A stretch of DNA of 43,198 nt from Desulfurivibrionaceae bacterium (GTDB taxonomy: Bacteria; Desulfobacterota; Desulfobulbia; Desulfobulbales; UBA5123). The DNA is taken from NCBI GenBank assembly GCA_030145325.1, contig JAQYVW010000020.1, positions 1-43,198 on the forward strand, given 5' to 3'. Each line of letters starts with the position of its first letter. Position 1 is the first letter of the stretch. The notes beneath the pieces were generated by a model, which saw only the letters and a program-made list of their open reading frames with translations, ran no database searches and was not told the origin of the DNA. A program made the translations under genes and the position numbers. Below, in pieces: positions 7,579 through 18,895 of this stretch.

Positions 7579-8589
7579 TTACTCCAACTCCCCTTTCAAA
7601 TCACGGGAAAGCAAGGCCTGCACCGCTGCCTTACAGGGTTTGTCTTCGTATATAACTTGATAGATTTGTTCGAGGATCGGCATCTCCACCCCTTCGCGAC
7701 GGGCGAGATTATAGGAGGACTTGGTGGTTTTGACGCCTTCGGCAACCATACCCATGGCAGCGAGGATTTCCTTAAGGGTTTTGCCCTTGCCCAATTCCAG
7801 GCCAACGTGACGGTTCCGGCTGAGATCGCCGGTACAGGTGAGAACCAGATCGCCTAAGCCCCCGAGGCCGGAAAAGGTAAGAGGGTTAGCACCCATCTTG
7901 ACGCCCAATCGGGTAATTTCGGCTAACCCTCGGGTGATGAGACCGGCGCGGGTGTTGGTGCCGTAACCCAGTCCGTCGCAGACACCGGCGGCAATGGCAA
8001 TGATGTTCTTGAGGGCACCGCCCAGCTCCATGCCAATGACATCGATACTGGCATAAACCCGGAAACGGTCGGTGGAAAAGACTTCCTGAATCTGTTGCGC
8101 GACTTTTTTGGTGTGGGCAGCAACGGTAACTGCAGTGGGAAGCCCCGCCGCCACCTCTTTGGCGAAGCTGGGGCCGGAAAGAACACCTAGATGACAGCCT
8201 GAGACCTGGGGAAGGACATCGGCCATCACCTGGGTCATGGTCATCAAGGTTTCGTTTTCGATCCCCTTGGTGGCGGAAACAACGATGGTGCCGGTGTCGA
8301 GATGAGGGACGAGAGAGGAAAAAACCTCTCGGTAACCGTGGGACGGCACCACCATCAAAACCAGCGGACAGCCGCGGACAGCGGCGGCCAGATCGTGGGT
8401 AACAGTGAGGCAATCAGCCAGCGGATAGCCGGACAGATACTGCTTGTTCTCGCGGTCACGGCCAATGGCTTCAACATGCTCGCGGCGATGGGCCCAGAGG
8501 TTAACCGGCAACCCCTTGTCACTGACCAGCTTGGCTAGAGCGGTGCCCCAACTGCCAGCACCGATCACCGCAATATGTTGTTCAGCCAT
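7579..8589 (-). CDS. gpsA: NAD(P)-dependent glycerol-3-phosphate dehydrogenase
   Basis: 336 residues with the N-terminal dinucleotide-binding motif VIGAGSWGTALA, VLSGPSFAKEVA and the substrate-domain signatures VIGMELGGALKNIIAIAAG and FSGLGGLGDLVLTC (active-site lysine in 'LKN'). It reduces dihydroxyacetone phosphate to sn-glycerol-3-phosphate in the cytoplasm, the backbone for membrane phospholipids, so it feeds the PgsA reaction encoded 12 kb away. It lies 22 bases after gyrA on the same strand and is probably the last gene of the dnaN-gyrB-gyrA-gpsA run. Length is normal and no oddity is visible. Confidence 0.97.
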   Translation of the reverse strand: MAEQHIAVIGAGSWGTALAKLVSDKGLPVNLWAHRREHVEAIGRDRENKQYLSGYPLADCLTVTHDLAAAVRGCPLVLMVVPSHGYREVFSSLVPHLDTGTIVVSATKGIENETLMTMTQVMADVLPQVSGCHLGVLSGPSFAKEVAAGLPTAVTVAAHTKKVAQQIQEVFSTDRFRVYASIDVIGMELGGALKNIIAIAAGVCDGLGYGTNTRAGLITRGLAEITRLGVKMGANPLTFSGLGGLGDLVLTCTGDLSRNRHVGLELGKGKTLKEILAAMGMVAEGVKTTKSSYNLARREGVEMPILEQIYQVIYEDKPCKAAVQALLSRDLKGELE

Positions 8590-8611
8590 TGTTTAATCCC
8601 ATGCAGAGTGT

Positions 8612-11116
8612 TTATTCCTCGCCGCCCTCTTCAGGAGCGGTCTCACCTTCTTCTTCTTCCTCGGCAGGCTCGGCTACCCGATCAAGGCCAACCACCTTCT
8701 CGCCCTTGCCAAGGTTAAAGACCTTCACCCCTTGGGTGTTACGGCCAATGACCCGCATGTGCTCCATCCGGGTACGGATAATCTTGCCGCCGTCGGTGAT
8801 CAGCATGATCTCATCCTCGTCATCAACCAACAAGGCTCCCACCACATCACCATTCCGGTCACTTTGCTTAATAGCGAATATTCCCTTGCCGCCACGACGC
8901 TGGAGCCGATATTCAGACTCGGGGCTCCGCTTGCCAAAGCCGTTTTCAGTGAGGGTGAGGATGGAGGTATCGGCCTTCACAACCACTGCACAAACCACTT
9001 CATCATCTGGTGCCAAGGTAATACCCTTGACCCCAGCAGCGGTGCGGCCCATGGCGCGGACATCGTCCTCATGGAAACGTACCGACATGCCCTTACGGGT
9101 GATGATCAGGATCTGGTTGTCGCCGGTGGTGAGTAACGAGGTCAAAATCTCGTCATTTTCGCGGATGGTGAGGGCGATCTTGCCGCGCCGGATCGGCCGC
9201 CTGAACTCTTGCAGGCTGGTCTTCTTTACCACTCCGCGCTTGGTGACCATCATGATAAAACCGTCGCCGCCTTCCGGGACGTCGAAGCTGTGTACCTTCA
9301 ACACCGCCGCCGTTTTCTCTTCCTGACCAAGGTCAAGGAGGTTAACAATGGCTTTGCCGCGAGCGGTGCGGCTGGCCAACGGCAGCTCATAAACCTTGCG
9401 CCAGAACACCTTGCCCAGGGAGGTGAAGAAAAGGAGGGTATCGTGGGTGGAAGCTAGATAGAGGTTGCTAACGAAATCATCTTCCATGGTCGTCGCGCCC
9501 TTGATCCCCTTGCCACCGCGATGCTGGGCCCGATACATATCAACCGGGTTACGCTTGATATAACCGGCATGGGTGATGGTAACCGCCATATCTTCCACCT
9601 GAATCATGTCCTCAGGCAAAATCTCTTCCGGGGCCTCAATGATCTCGGTGCGGCGCTCGTCGCCATACTGCTCGACGATCTCTTCGCACTCTTGCTTGAT
9701 GATCTTGATCACCTCGTTCTCGTCGCCGAGAATCTCTTTGAAACGAGCTATTTTCGCCATCAAATCATCAAATTCAGCAATGATCTTATCCCGCTCCAGA
9801 CCGGTGATCCGTTGCAGCCGCATGTCGAGGATGGACTGGGCCTGAATCTCGGAAAGTTCAAAGCGTGCTATCAAACCAGCCTTGGCTTCCACCGGGTTTG
9901 GTGAACTCTTGATCAGCTCTACTACCTCGTCGAGGTTAGTGATAGCAATCTTCAACCCTTCGATAATATGGGCCCGCTCCTCAGCCTTACGAAGATCGAA
10001 AGCGGTGCGCCGATAAACAATGGTTTTACGATGGAGGAGGAAATACTCCAACATCTGCTTGAGGTTCAAAACCTCGGGACGGTTGTTAACGATGGAGAGG
10101 AAGATGATCCCGAAACTTCGCTGCAAGGGGGTCATCTTATAGAGCTGGTTCAAGACCACATCAGCGTTTTCGTCTTTTTTAAGCTCCAGGACGATGCGCA
10201 TGCCGCGCCGATCAGACTCGTCGCGAACCACCGAGATCCCTTCAATGCGCTTATCCTTGATCAAGATGGCAATCTTTTCGATCAACCGCGCCTTATTCTG
10301 CTGGTAAGGGATCTCGGTGATGATGATCGCCTCACGATTACTGGTCTTGGCGCTCTTTTCGGTATGGGTCTTGGAGCGCATCAACACTGAGCCGCGTCCG
10401 GTTTCGTACGCTTCACGGATTCCGGCCCGACCGCAGATAAATGCGCCGGTGGGGAAATCAGGGCCAGTGATAATGTCCATTAACTCATGAATGGTGATCA
10501 ACGGGTTCTCAATCAGGGCCAGGAGACCGTTAATCACCTCGGTGAGGTTATGGGGTGGGATATTGGTGGCCATACCCACCGCGATCCCCGCCGAGCCATT
10601 GATCAGCAGGGTGGGAATCTTGCTGGGGAAAACCACCGGTTCCACCATGGAGTTATCGTAGGTGGGGACGAAATCCACGGTCTCTTTTTCAAGATCGGCG
10701 ATAATCTCTTGATCCAGCTTGGTCATCCGTGACTCGGTATAACGCATGGCCGCCGGTGAATCGCCATCCACCGAACCAAAGTTACCCTGACCATCCACCA
10801 GCGGATAGCGCATGGAGAAATCCTGGGCCATACGAACGATGGTATCATAAACCGCAGTATCGCCATGGGGATGGTACTTACCGATAACGTCACCGACGAT
10901 ACGGGCCGATTTGAGATAGGGGCGATTATGGTAGTTGCTCAGTTCGCGCATGGCAAACAAGGCCCGCCGATGCACCGGCTTCAGACCATCTCTAACATCA
11001 GGCAAAGCCCGCCCGATAATTACGCTCATCGCGTAATCGAGATATGATTTCTGCAGCTCCTTTTCGATGGAAATGGTTGGTGACGGCAGATTGTTATTCT
11101 CTTCAGTTTGATCCAT
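8612..11116 (-). CDS. gyrA: DNA gyrase subunit A
   Basis: 834 residues. The breakage-reunion domain carries [17 protein letters not shown] (Thr87 at the position of Escherichia coli Ser83 in the quinolone-resistance region) and the catalytic Tyr126 in AMRYTES. The C-terminal beta-pinwheel contains a first-blade QHRGGKG (GyrA-box variant) and a later QRRGGKG, followed by an acidic, glutamate-rich tail. With GyrB it forms the A2B2 enzyme that introduces negative supercoils. It follows gyrB by 93 bases on the same strand. Threonine at position 87 is a common natural state and does not by itself indicate resistance. The start ATG has a GGAAG-type ribosome site. Confidence 0.98.
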   Translation of the reverse strand: MDQTEENNNLPSPTISIEKELQKSYLDYAMSVIIGRALPDVRDGLKPVHRRALFAMRELSNYHNRPYLKSARIVGDVIGKYHPHGDTAVYDTIVRMAQDFSMRYPLVDGQGNFGSVDGDSPAAMRYTESRMTKLDQEIIADLEKETVDFVPTYDNSMVEPVVFPSKIPTLLINGSAGIAVGMATNIPPHNLTEVINGLLALIENPLITIHELMDIITGPDFPTGAFICGRAGIREAYETGRGSVLMRSKTHTEKSAKTSNREAIIITEIPYQQNKARLIEKIAILIKDKRIEGISVVRDESDRRGMRIVLELKKDENADVVLNQLYKMTPLQRSFGIIFLSIVNNRPEVLNLKQMLEYFLLHRKTIVYRRTAFDLRKAEERAHIIEGLKIAITNLDEVVELIKSSPNPVEAKAGLIARFELSEIQAQSILDMRLQRITGLERDKIIAEFDDLMAKIARFKEILGDENEVIKIIKQECEEIVEQYGDERRTEIIEAPEEILPEDMIQVEDMAVTITHAGYIKRNPVDMYRAQHRGGKGIKGATTMEDDFVSNLYLASTHDTLLFFTSLGKVFWRKVYELPLASRTARGKAIVNLLDLGQEEKTAAVLKVHSFDVPEGGDGFIMMVTKRGVVKKTSLQEFRRPIRRGKIALTIRENDEILTSLLTTGDNQILIITRKGMSVRFHEDDVRAMGRTAAGVKGITLAPDDEVVCAVVVKADTSILTLTENGFGKRSPESEYRLQRRGGKGIFAIKQSDRNGDVVGALLVDDEDEIMLITDGGKIIRTRMEHMRVIGRNTQGVKVFNLGKGEKVVGLDRVAEPAEEEEEGETAPEEGGEE

Positions 11117-11209
11117 TATCTCGTCTTCCCTATGAATAGGTTTTCCTTAATCGTTACCGCAAGATAAAGCTTTTATAAATCATCTTGGCGGACGTTTACA
11201 GGTTCAAGA

Positions 11210-13609
<2,400 letters not shown>

Positions 13610-13663
13610 TTATTTTTCCTTTGGAATAGTTTTTTTACAGGGAAAAAGGACGCTTTTCTTAAT

Positions 13664-14797
13664 CTATAATTTCATGGGCATAATCAGACTTACAAAACCC
13701 GGTTCATTGTCGGCCCTAACAAGACAGGGAGTTTCATTGGAACTTATAAATGCCTTAACCGTATCGCTATTAAGTACTTGCAGAACATCAGCAAAATATT
13801 TGCCGTTAAAACCTAAATCCAATTCTTCACCTTCATAGACGATGGACAGCTCATCCTTGGCATTACCAATGTCCATATTTTGTGAAGACAAGATCAATTT
13901 ATTTTTTTCTATATGAAATTTAACCGCATTGTAACGATCTTCGGTGAAGAGGTTCATTCTTTTCATTGAATTTAAAAGTGCTTTTCTTTCTATCTCCACA
14001 AAGGTTTCATCGGCATTTCCATTTAAAATATTGCGGTAATCAGGAAAATCTCCGTTCATTAAGCGAATGATGAGAATAGCTTGGGCAGACTTTAAAACCG
14101 CCTGTTTTTCTTCAAAGGATATGGACACCGTATCCAGACCATCGCAGAATTTGCGCATTTCCATAATGCCTTTGCGAGGAATAAGAGTGGTGTTATTTAT
14201 TTCTAGATTAGCAAGATCTTCACCTCTTTCCAGTTCCATCATGGACAACCGATGTCCATCGGTGGAGACCATCCTAATAAAATTCTTATCGCCGTCTCTG
14301 ACCTCTTTTTCCACCAGAATACCGGCCAGGTTATATTGACTCTCCCCTTCTGCAGCAACCGAGAAAATGGTTTTATCGATGAGTTCGTTTATTAAGGCTC
14401 CATCAATGGCAACCAGAGATGCTTCGTTATATTCCGGGAAAGAAGGAAATTCATCTGCTTCCATTCCAGCAAGATTATAGCTGCTTGAATCAGCAGTTAT
14501 TTTAACCCAGTTATTATCAAGGCATTCCAGATGGATTAGATCAGCACTTGATTCTCTAACAATCTCAAATAGTTTTTTAGCGGGCATGGTTATGGAACCA
14601 CTGTCCATGATCTCGGCAGGAATGGTGTAGCGGATCCCAACTTCGAGATCTGTACCGGTAACAATGATGGCATCGTTGGATGTTTCAACCAGAACGTTGC
14701 TTAGAATGGCAATGGTCCCTTTTTTGCCGGTGACGTTTTGCAGGGAGGAAAGTGCTGACAGAAAATCTTCTCGAGAAACGTTAATGATCATCGCCAT
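13664..14797 (-). CDS. dnaN: DNA polymerase III subunit beta (sliding clamp)
   Basis: 377 residues with the three-domain sliding-clamp layout: ISREDF-like start (INVSREDFLSAL), the GTDLEVGIRY loop, the second-domain region VSTDGHRLSMMEL, NGDFPDYR, and a C-terminal LIMPMKL ending typical of DnaN. The ring dimer tethers DNA polymerase III to DNA. It is the first gene of the minus-strand run towards gyrB, gyrA and gpsA. dnaA, which usually lies directly upstream, is missing; instead an AT-rich gap and a divergent mreB-like gene are found. An AGAGG ribosome site precedes the ATG. A second ATG two codons later is a weaker alternative. Confidence 0.98.
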   Translation of the reverse strand: MAMIINVSREDFLSALSSLQNVTGKKGTIAILSNVLVETSNDAIIVTGTDLEVGIRYTIPAEIMDSGSITMPAKKLFEIVRESSADLIHLECLDNNWVKITADSSSYNLAGMEADEFPSFPEYNEASLVAIDGALINELIDKTIFSVAAEGESQYNLAGILVEKEVRDGDKNFIRMVSTDGHRLSMMELERGEDLANLEINNTTLIPRKGIMEMRKFCDGLDTVSISFEEKQAVLKSAQAILIIRLMNGDFPDYRNILNGNADETFVEIERKALLNSMKRMNLFTEDRYNAVKFHIEKNKLILSSQNMDIGNAKDELSIVYEGEELDLGFNGKYFADVLQVLNSDTVKAFISSNETPCLVRADNEPGFVSLIMPMKL

Positions 14798-14845
14798 ACA
14801 GAGAGCCTCTTTTAAATAAGTTTTTTTTAAAGAAGTTAACTTATT

Positions 14846-14883
14846 ATTATAAGCAGTGTTAGTATGTTTATAACATACTTAAC
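14846..14883 (-). promoter_or_regulatory. Candidate dnaN promoter with overlapping palindromic operator
   Basis: On the minus strand TATAAT (14851-14846) lies about 50 bases before the dnaN start. The expected -35 area is occupied by a palindrome, GTATGTT-TAT-AACATAC (14862-14878), extended by GTTA and TTAAC flanks. No good TTGACA is present, so either the promoter is weak and activator- or repressor-controlled, or the palindrome is itself a binding site. Which protein would bind is unknown. Confidence 0.45.
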
Positions 14884-15304
14884 GCTTTGATATTTAAGAT
14901 AAACTTATTAAATACGGTGGTGGTAGTAAAATAGGGAAAAAAAGCAAATTAGAGTTATCAACAGCTTTTAAAAGTTGAACAAACATCTTTTGGCTGGGTA
15001 ACGTTTAAAAGCTCTATTTTCTCCTTTGCTAAAGCTTATTAAATATATAAGAATATCAAATATTTAAAAAAGGAAAGATACCCTATATTTATTTATCATC
15101 CAAGATAGTGTAAAAAGGGGAAAAATTCAATCATTTTAAGGAAAAGAGCCAGGTAGATACCTTAAAAAAAAAGTACTTAAAATGAGCTTTCGGGAATGTG
15201 GATATTTTATCGTATTTAGAGTATTTGTGGGGGGCCCCGATTGGGCTTATGATAACATAATAAAATATAATATTAACCAATAATATCAATAGGTTATTTC
15301 TGTA
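14884..15304. other. AT-rich divergent intergenic region with DnaA-box-like sites
   Basis: This gene-free stretch between dnaN and the mreB-like gene is strongly AT-rich, with several runs of A and T. It contains TTATCAACA at 14955-14963 (one mismatch to the DnaA box TTATCCACA) and TGTGGATAT at 15197-15205 (one mismatch, opposite strand). Neither a cluster of boxes nor a dnaA gene is present, so an origin is possible but unproven. It must also hold the mreB-like gene's promoter. Confidence 0.4.
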
Positions 15305-16396
15305 ATGGGTGTACTATCAGGTAAGAGCGGCAAGGCCAACAGGTATAAAAAGAAAAAGAAGGAGCCGCTGGCACAACCTTCACCTCGGCGAAATGGTTTT
15401 TTATGTAAAAATATGGCCATGGATCTGGGAACTGCCAACACTCTTATTTTTCTGAAAGGAGAAGGGTTGGTTCTTCAGGAACCTTCAGTGGTAGCTTATA
15501 ATATTCACACCATGGAAGTGTTGGCGGTTGGTAATGAGGCAAAAAGTTACATAGGGCGCACTCCCCTCAATATTAAGGTGGTGAGGCCTTTGGCAAGTGG
15601 CGTAATTGAGGATATGGAAATAACCCAGGCGATGATTCGTGAATTTTTCGCCAAGGTTCAAAAGATGGGCCGGTTGCTCAAACCCAAGGCGGTAGTCTGC
15701 GTTCCGGCCGGGATTAGCAAGTTGGAGGAAAAAGCGGTTGTAAAGGCCGCTTCAGAGTCTGGGATAGGTAAACTTTTTCTCATTGAGGAGCCTATTGCGG
15801 CTGCCATCGGCGCTGGTTTAGATATTGACCGTAATCGCGGTCAGATGGTGGTTAATATAGGCGGTGGGATCACCGATATTGCTGTCTTAAGTCTATCTTC
15901 GGTGGCTTACAGCGATAACATTCGTGTTGGTGGTGATACCATGAGCAGGAAGTTAAAGGAGCATATCCTTAGCAAGCACACCATGCAGGTTGGCGAAAAC
16001 AGCGCCGAAGAGGCAAAGATAGCTGCTGGTTCAGCTGTCCCTATGCCAGGACTAACAGCTTTTACCGTTGCTGGTAAAGATGCGGCCACCAGTATTCCCA
16101 TGACTCTTAATCTACCCCCTGAAGAGATAAGGGAGGCTATCCAGGAGCCCATTGCCACCATTATCAAGGCAGTTCATGCCGCCCTTGATAAAACACTGCC
16201 AGACATGGTTACCGATATTGCCGAAGATGGCATCTATCTCACTGGGGGGGGAGCCATGTTGCGTGGGATCGGGTTGGCCATCGAAAAGGAAACAAACATC
16301 CCTTGTAATCTGTCCACCGAACCATTAACCACGGTGATCAATGGCACCGGTAAAACCTTGGAAAATTTAAAATTTTATAAAAAGGTTTTTATCTAG
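15305..16396 (+). CDS. MreB/Mbl-family actin-like protein with basic N-terminal extension
   Basis: 363 residues with the actin-fold motifs of MreB: phosphate 1 MDLGTANTLI (Asp40), VRPLASGVIEDMEITQAMI, KAVVCVPAGISKLEEKAV, IEEPIAAAIGAGLDI, phosphate 2 VNIGGGITDIAVLS and adenosine motif YLTGGGAMLRG. It would polymerise with ATP under the inner membrane and organise peptidoglycan synthesis. Usual MreB proteins begin close to the phosphate 1 motif after a short amphipathic helix; here about 36 residues precede it, including KKKKK and RR, giving a strongly basic tail that could bind membrane phospholipid or nucleic acid. mreC and mreD do not follow; a hydrolase gene does, abutting the stop. It is therefore probably a paralogue rather than the main MreB. 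The internal Met37 is an alternative start. Confidence 0.9.
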   Translation: MGVLSGKSGKANRYKKKKKEPLAQPSPRRNGFLCKNMAMDLGTANTLIFLKGEGLVLQEPSVVAYNIHTMEVLAVGNEAKSYIGRTPLNIKVVRPLASGVIEDMEITQAMIREFFAKVQKMGRLLKPKAVVCVPAGISKLEEKAVVKAASESGIGKLFLIEEPIAAAIGAGLDIDRNRGQMVVNIGGGITDIAVLSLSSVAYSDNIRVGGDTMSRKLKEHILSKHTMQVGENSAEEAKIAAGSAVPMPGLTAFTVAGKDAATSIPMTLNLPPEEIREAIQEPIATIIKAVHAALDKTLPDMVTDIAEDGIYLTGGGAMLRGIGLAIEKETNIPCNLSTEPLTTVINGTGKTLENLKFYKKVFI

Positions 16397-17533
16397 GTGA
16401 TGAATAACGGTAAGGAAAACAGTGCTGAATTGTTGCCGGAACCTCTTTCCCGGTTGCTTACGGAAGGGATTAAAGAGGGAGTTTTTCCAGGCGCGGCAGT
16501 AGGGATTGTTTGCGGTCCGCCGGGGGCCCGCAAACAATGGCAAGGATTTTACGGCCAACGTCAGCTTGTTCCGCAACCTCTTCCCCTAACCGTTGACACC
16601 TCATTTGACCTTGCTTCTCTGAGCAAACCTTTGGCCACCACCATGGCTATTATGGCCCTTATGGAAGATGGCCTTCTCTCTCTCCAGAGCACACTTCCCG
16701 AGTTGCTGGGGCGAGATGTCCCCACCGATAAAAAGAGTATAAATCTACGGCAACTTCTTGCCCACTGCAGCGGCCTTGTTGGTCATCGTCCCTATTTTTT
16801 GCACCTCCAGGACATCGCCCTAGCATCACGAAAGGAGGAGATGCTCCACTCTATTCTTAGCGAATCTTTAGTGGCAGCTCCTGGTAAGAAAGCAATCTAC
16901 AGTGATCTTGGTTTTATGCTGTTAGGCTTTATCGTTGCCGAAAAAAGCGGTCTGTCCTTGGATAGGTTTGTGCGGGAAAAGATATACCAGCCCCTTTCCC
17001 TTGAGGAAAACATGTTTTTTAGAGCGCTGGAGATGGGGTGGCCGCAGGGAAAAGTGGTGGCCGCTACTGAGGAGTGTCCATGGCGCAGCAGGGTGTTACA
17101 GGGGGAGGTTAGTGATGACAACAGTCATGTGTTGGGTGGCGTAGCCGGACAGGCTGGCCTGTTTGCTGATTTGGCAGCGGTACTGACTCTGACCACTCAT
17201 CTTCTTGACTGTTGGCAGGATCGTGCTGTTCACCCAGCCTTTGCGAACGATTTGCTGAAGAGTTTTTTTACTAAGGATGGGACTGTTATCGGCAGCAGTT
17301 GGGCTCTAGGTTTTGATACCCCTTCTCCGCAAGGCTCCTGCGCCGGCAAATATTTTCACCCCACCAGTGTCGGTCATCTAGGTTTCAGTGGCACCTCTTT
17401 TTGGATTGATCCCAGCAGGGATCTGGTGGTGGTTCTGCTCAGCAACCGCATCCATCCCAGTCGGGATAATAATAAAATAAAAGAATTCCGCCCCCGTTTT
17501 CATGATGCGGTAATAGAGGTTTTATGCTCTTAA
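16397..17533 (+). CDS. Serine hydrolase, beta-lactamase/class C penicillin-binding family
   Basis: 378 residues with the SxxK motif SLSK (Ser74, Lys77) in DLASLSKPLATTMA and a YSD in place of the class C YxN in AIYSDLGFMLLG. The C-terminal strand region around GHLGFSGTSFWIDP carries the HxG-like third motif. Proteins of this family act as D-alanyl-D-alanine carboxypeptidases, esterases or beta-lactamases. I see no signal peptide, so it may be cytoplasmic or use an unrecognised export route. Translation starts at GTG 16397, directly after the mreB-like stop, or at the ATG at 16400; either way it is coupled to the cytoskeletal gene. That coupling points to a cell-wall related role rather than antibiotic resistance, but this is inference. 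Confidence 0.85.
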   Translation: MMNNGKENSAELLPEPLSRLLTEGIKEGVFPGAAVGIVCGPPGARKQWQGFYGQRQLVPQPLPLTVDTSFDLASLSKPLATTMAIMALMEDGLLSLQSTLPELLGRDVPTDKKSINLRQLLAHCSGLVGHRPYFLHLQDIALASRKEEMLHSILSESLVAAPGKKAIYSDLGFMLLGFIVAEKSGLSLDRFVREKIYQPLSLEENMFFRALEMGWPQGKVVAATEECPWRSRVLQGEVSDDNSHVLGGVAGQAGLFADLAAVLTLTTHLLDCWQDRAVHPAFANDLLKSFFTKDGTVIGSSWALGFDTPSPQGSCAGKYFHPTSVGHLGFSGTSFWIDPSRDLVVVLLSNRIHPSRDNNKIKEFRPRFHDAVIEVLCS

Positions 17534-17541
17534 AAAAACTT

Positions 17542-18654
17542 CTAGCCGTGTTCTGGATAAAGGCGGAGAATGTCCTCTTGGTTAGCCCGCATAACCCCCT
17601 TCTCACTGATTAGGCCAGTAATTAAGCGAGCGGGGGTAACGTCAAAACCGTAATTTGCGGCCTGGCAGTTTAGCGGCGCGATGGAAACGCGCTCCTCCCC
17701 TCCTCCATCAGTCTGGCCGCTGACATAGCATATCTCTTCCCCTGATCTTTCCTCGATGGGGATATCCTTAATCCCGTCACAGATGGTCCAGTCAAAGGTT
17801 GAGGAGGGCAAGGCCACGTAGAAGGGAATCTGGTTATCATGCGCCGCTAATGCTTTTAGGTAGGTGCCGATCTTATTGGCCACATCACCACAGCGGGTAG
17901 TGCGGTCAGTGCCGACGATAACCAGATCCACCATTCCGTGCTGCATCAGGTGACCGCCAGTATTATCGGCAATCAGGGTATGTTTCACCCCTTCTTGGCC
18001 TAGTTCCCAGGCGGTGAGTTTGGCTCCCTGTAGCCAAGGCCTGGTTTCATCCACCCATACATGTACTGGGATGTCTGCAGCGTGGGCAGCGTAGATTGGG
18101 GCGGTGGCTGAGCCATAATCCACAAAGGCTAACCAGCCGGCATTACAGTGGGTGAGAATATTCACCGGCTCGCCGTTTTTTCTTTTACTTATTTCCTGGA
18201 TAATTTTAAGGCCATGTTCGCCGATTCGGCGGCAGAAGTCGGCATCCTCATCGGCAATGGCTTCTGCCTCCAGTAAGGCTCGTTGTTTTTTTTCTGGAAC
18301 CTCGACCTCGGTGGCCATGGCTTTTATCATTCTCTCAACCGCCCAGGCGAGATTACTGGCAGTGGGACGTGTTGCCTTTAAACAGGTAGCAGCATCACTG
18401 ATAAAGTTGTCGAAGTCTTTGCCATCATCGGGGGCGGTTATGGCTGCGCAATAGATACCGAAAGCGGCGGTGGCACCGATGAGTCCGGCACCTCGAACAT
18501 GCATTTCTCGGATTGCCGCTGCGAAATCAGCAACCGTGGCCAGATCCTCAAGCAGATAACGGTGAGGTAGTTGCCGTTGGTCGATAATTTGAACAATGCG
18601 CGGGTTATCAGGATGCAGGCGGATGGTTCGGCATGGTTGGCCGTTAACTTTCAT
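17542..18654 (-). CDS. mtnA: S-methyl-5-thioribose-1-phosphate isomerase
   Basis: 370 residues of the eIF2B-like sugar-phosphate isomerase family. Visible are MHVRGAGLIGATAAFG, the catalytic cysteine in ILTHCNAGWLA, VWVDETRPWLQGAKLTAWEL and the catalytic aspartate in VIVGTDRTT, followed by VANKIGTYLKALAAHDN. It converts methylthioribose-1-phosphate (or, in DHAP-shunt organisms, a 5-deoxyribose analogue) to the ribulose form. The 'CNAGWLA ... WVDETRP' variant differs from the Bacillus type 'CNTGALA ... YADETRP', so the exact substrate is uncertain. No other methionine-salvage gene lies nearby. The ATG is preceded by AGGA. It converges with the serine hydrolase gene, nine bases apart, and lies downstream of the GGDEF gene on the same strand. 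Confidence 0.92.
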   Translation of the reverse strand: MKVNGQPCRTIRLHPDNPRIVQIIDQRQLPHRYLLEDLATVADFAAAIREMHVRGAGLIGATAAFGIYCAAITAPDDGKDFDNFISDAATCLKATRPTASNLAWAVERMIKAMATEVEVPEKKQRALLEAEAIADEDADFCRRIGEHGLKIIQEISKRKNGEPVNILTHCNAGWLAFVDYGSATAPIYAAHAADIPVHVWVDETRPWLQGAKLTAWELGQEGVKHTLIADNTGGHLMQHGMVDLVIVGTDRTTRCGDVANKIGTYLKALAAHDNQIPFYVALPSSTFDWTICDGIKDIPIEERSGEEICYVSGQTDGGGEERVSIAPLNCQAANYGFDVTPARLITGLISEKGVMRANQEDILRLYPEHG

Positions 18655-18684
18655 TTAAATTCCTGTTGGTAAGGTAGGGAAGGA

Positions 18685-18849
18685 TCAACCGAGGAGTTTG
18701 CTGATAAGAAAAAAAGATATGAGACCCATACCGATGGAACCATAGATAAGCAGTCAGGGGACGCAGTTGTCTTCCTGTTTCCGTTTTACCCAAAAAAAGA
18801 AGATGAGGACGGAGAGGCCGGAGACAAGAAAGGGAAGTAAATGACGCAC
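18685..18849 (-). CDS. Candidate two-helix membrane mini-protein with in-frame TGA (possible selenoprotein)
   Basis: A GTG at 18849 with AGAGG upstream opens a frame of 54 codons ending at TGA 18687-18685, interrupted by one TGA at codon 32 (18756-18754). Before it lies one hydrophobic segment (LLPFLVSGLSVLIFFFW) and a charged turn KRKQEDNCVP; after it, in the same frame, a second hydrophobic segment (LLIYGSIGMGLISFFLI). Reading TGA as selenocysteine gives a CVPU redox-type motif. Twenty bases after the TGA a stem-loop can form (GGTTCCAT, loop CGGT, ATGGGTCT with one mismatch and two wobbles), in the range usual for bacterial SECIS elements. Otherwise it is a broken gene in which TGG became TGA. 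It lies between the GGDEF gene and mtnA on the same strand. I recognise no named family. Confidence 0.4.
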
Positions 18850-18895
18850 GTTATTCCTCTGGGCGGTTTTTTTAAGCAGGCCGTAGCCATATTGT

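Noticed and set aside
8589-9326. Long plus-strand open frame (245 codons) opposite gyrA
   Set aside because: It is serine- and proline-rich, has no domain, and lies wholly antisense to the well-supported gyrA coding frame.
14798-15304. Firm oriC call
   Set aside because: Only two one-mismatch DnaA boxes and no dnaA; the gene orientation to the right of the gap does not continue divergently, so it is left as a possibility.
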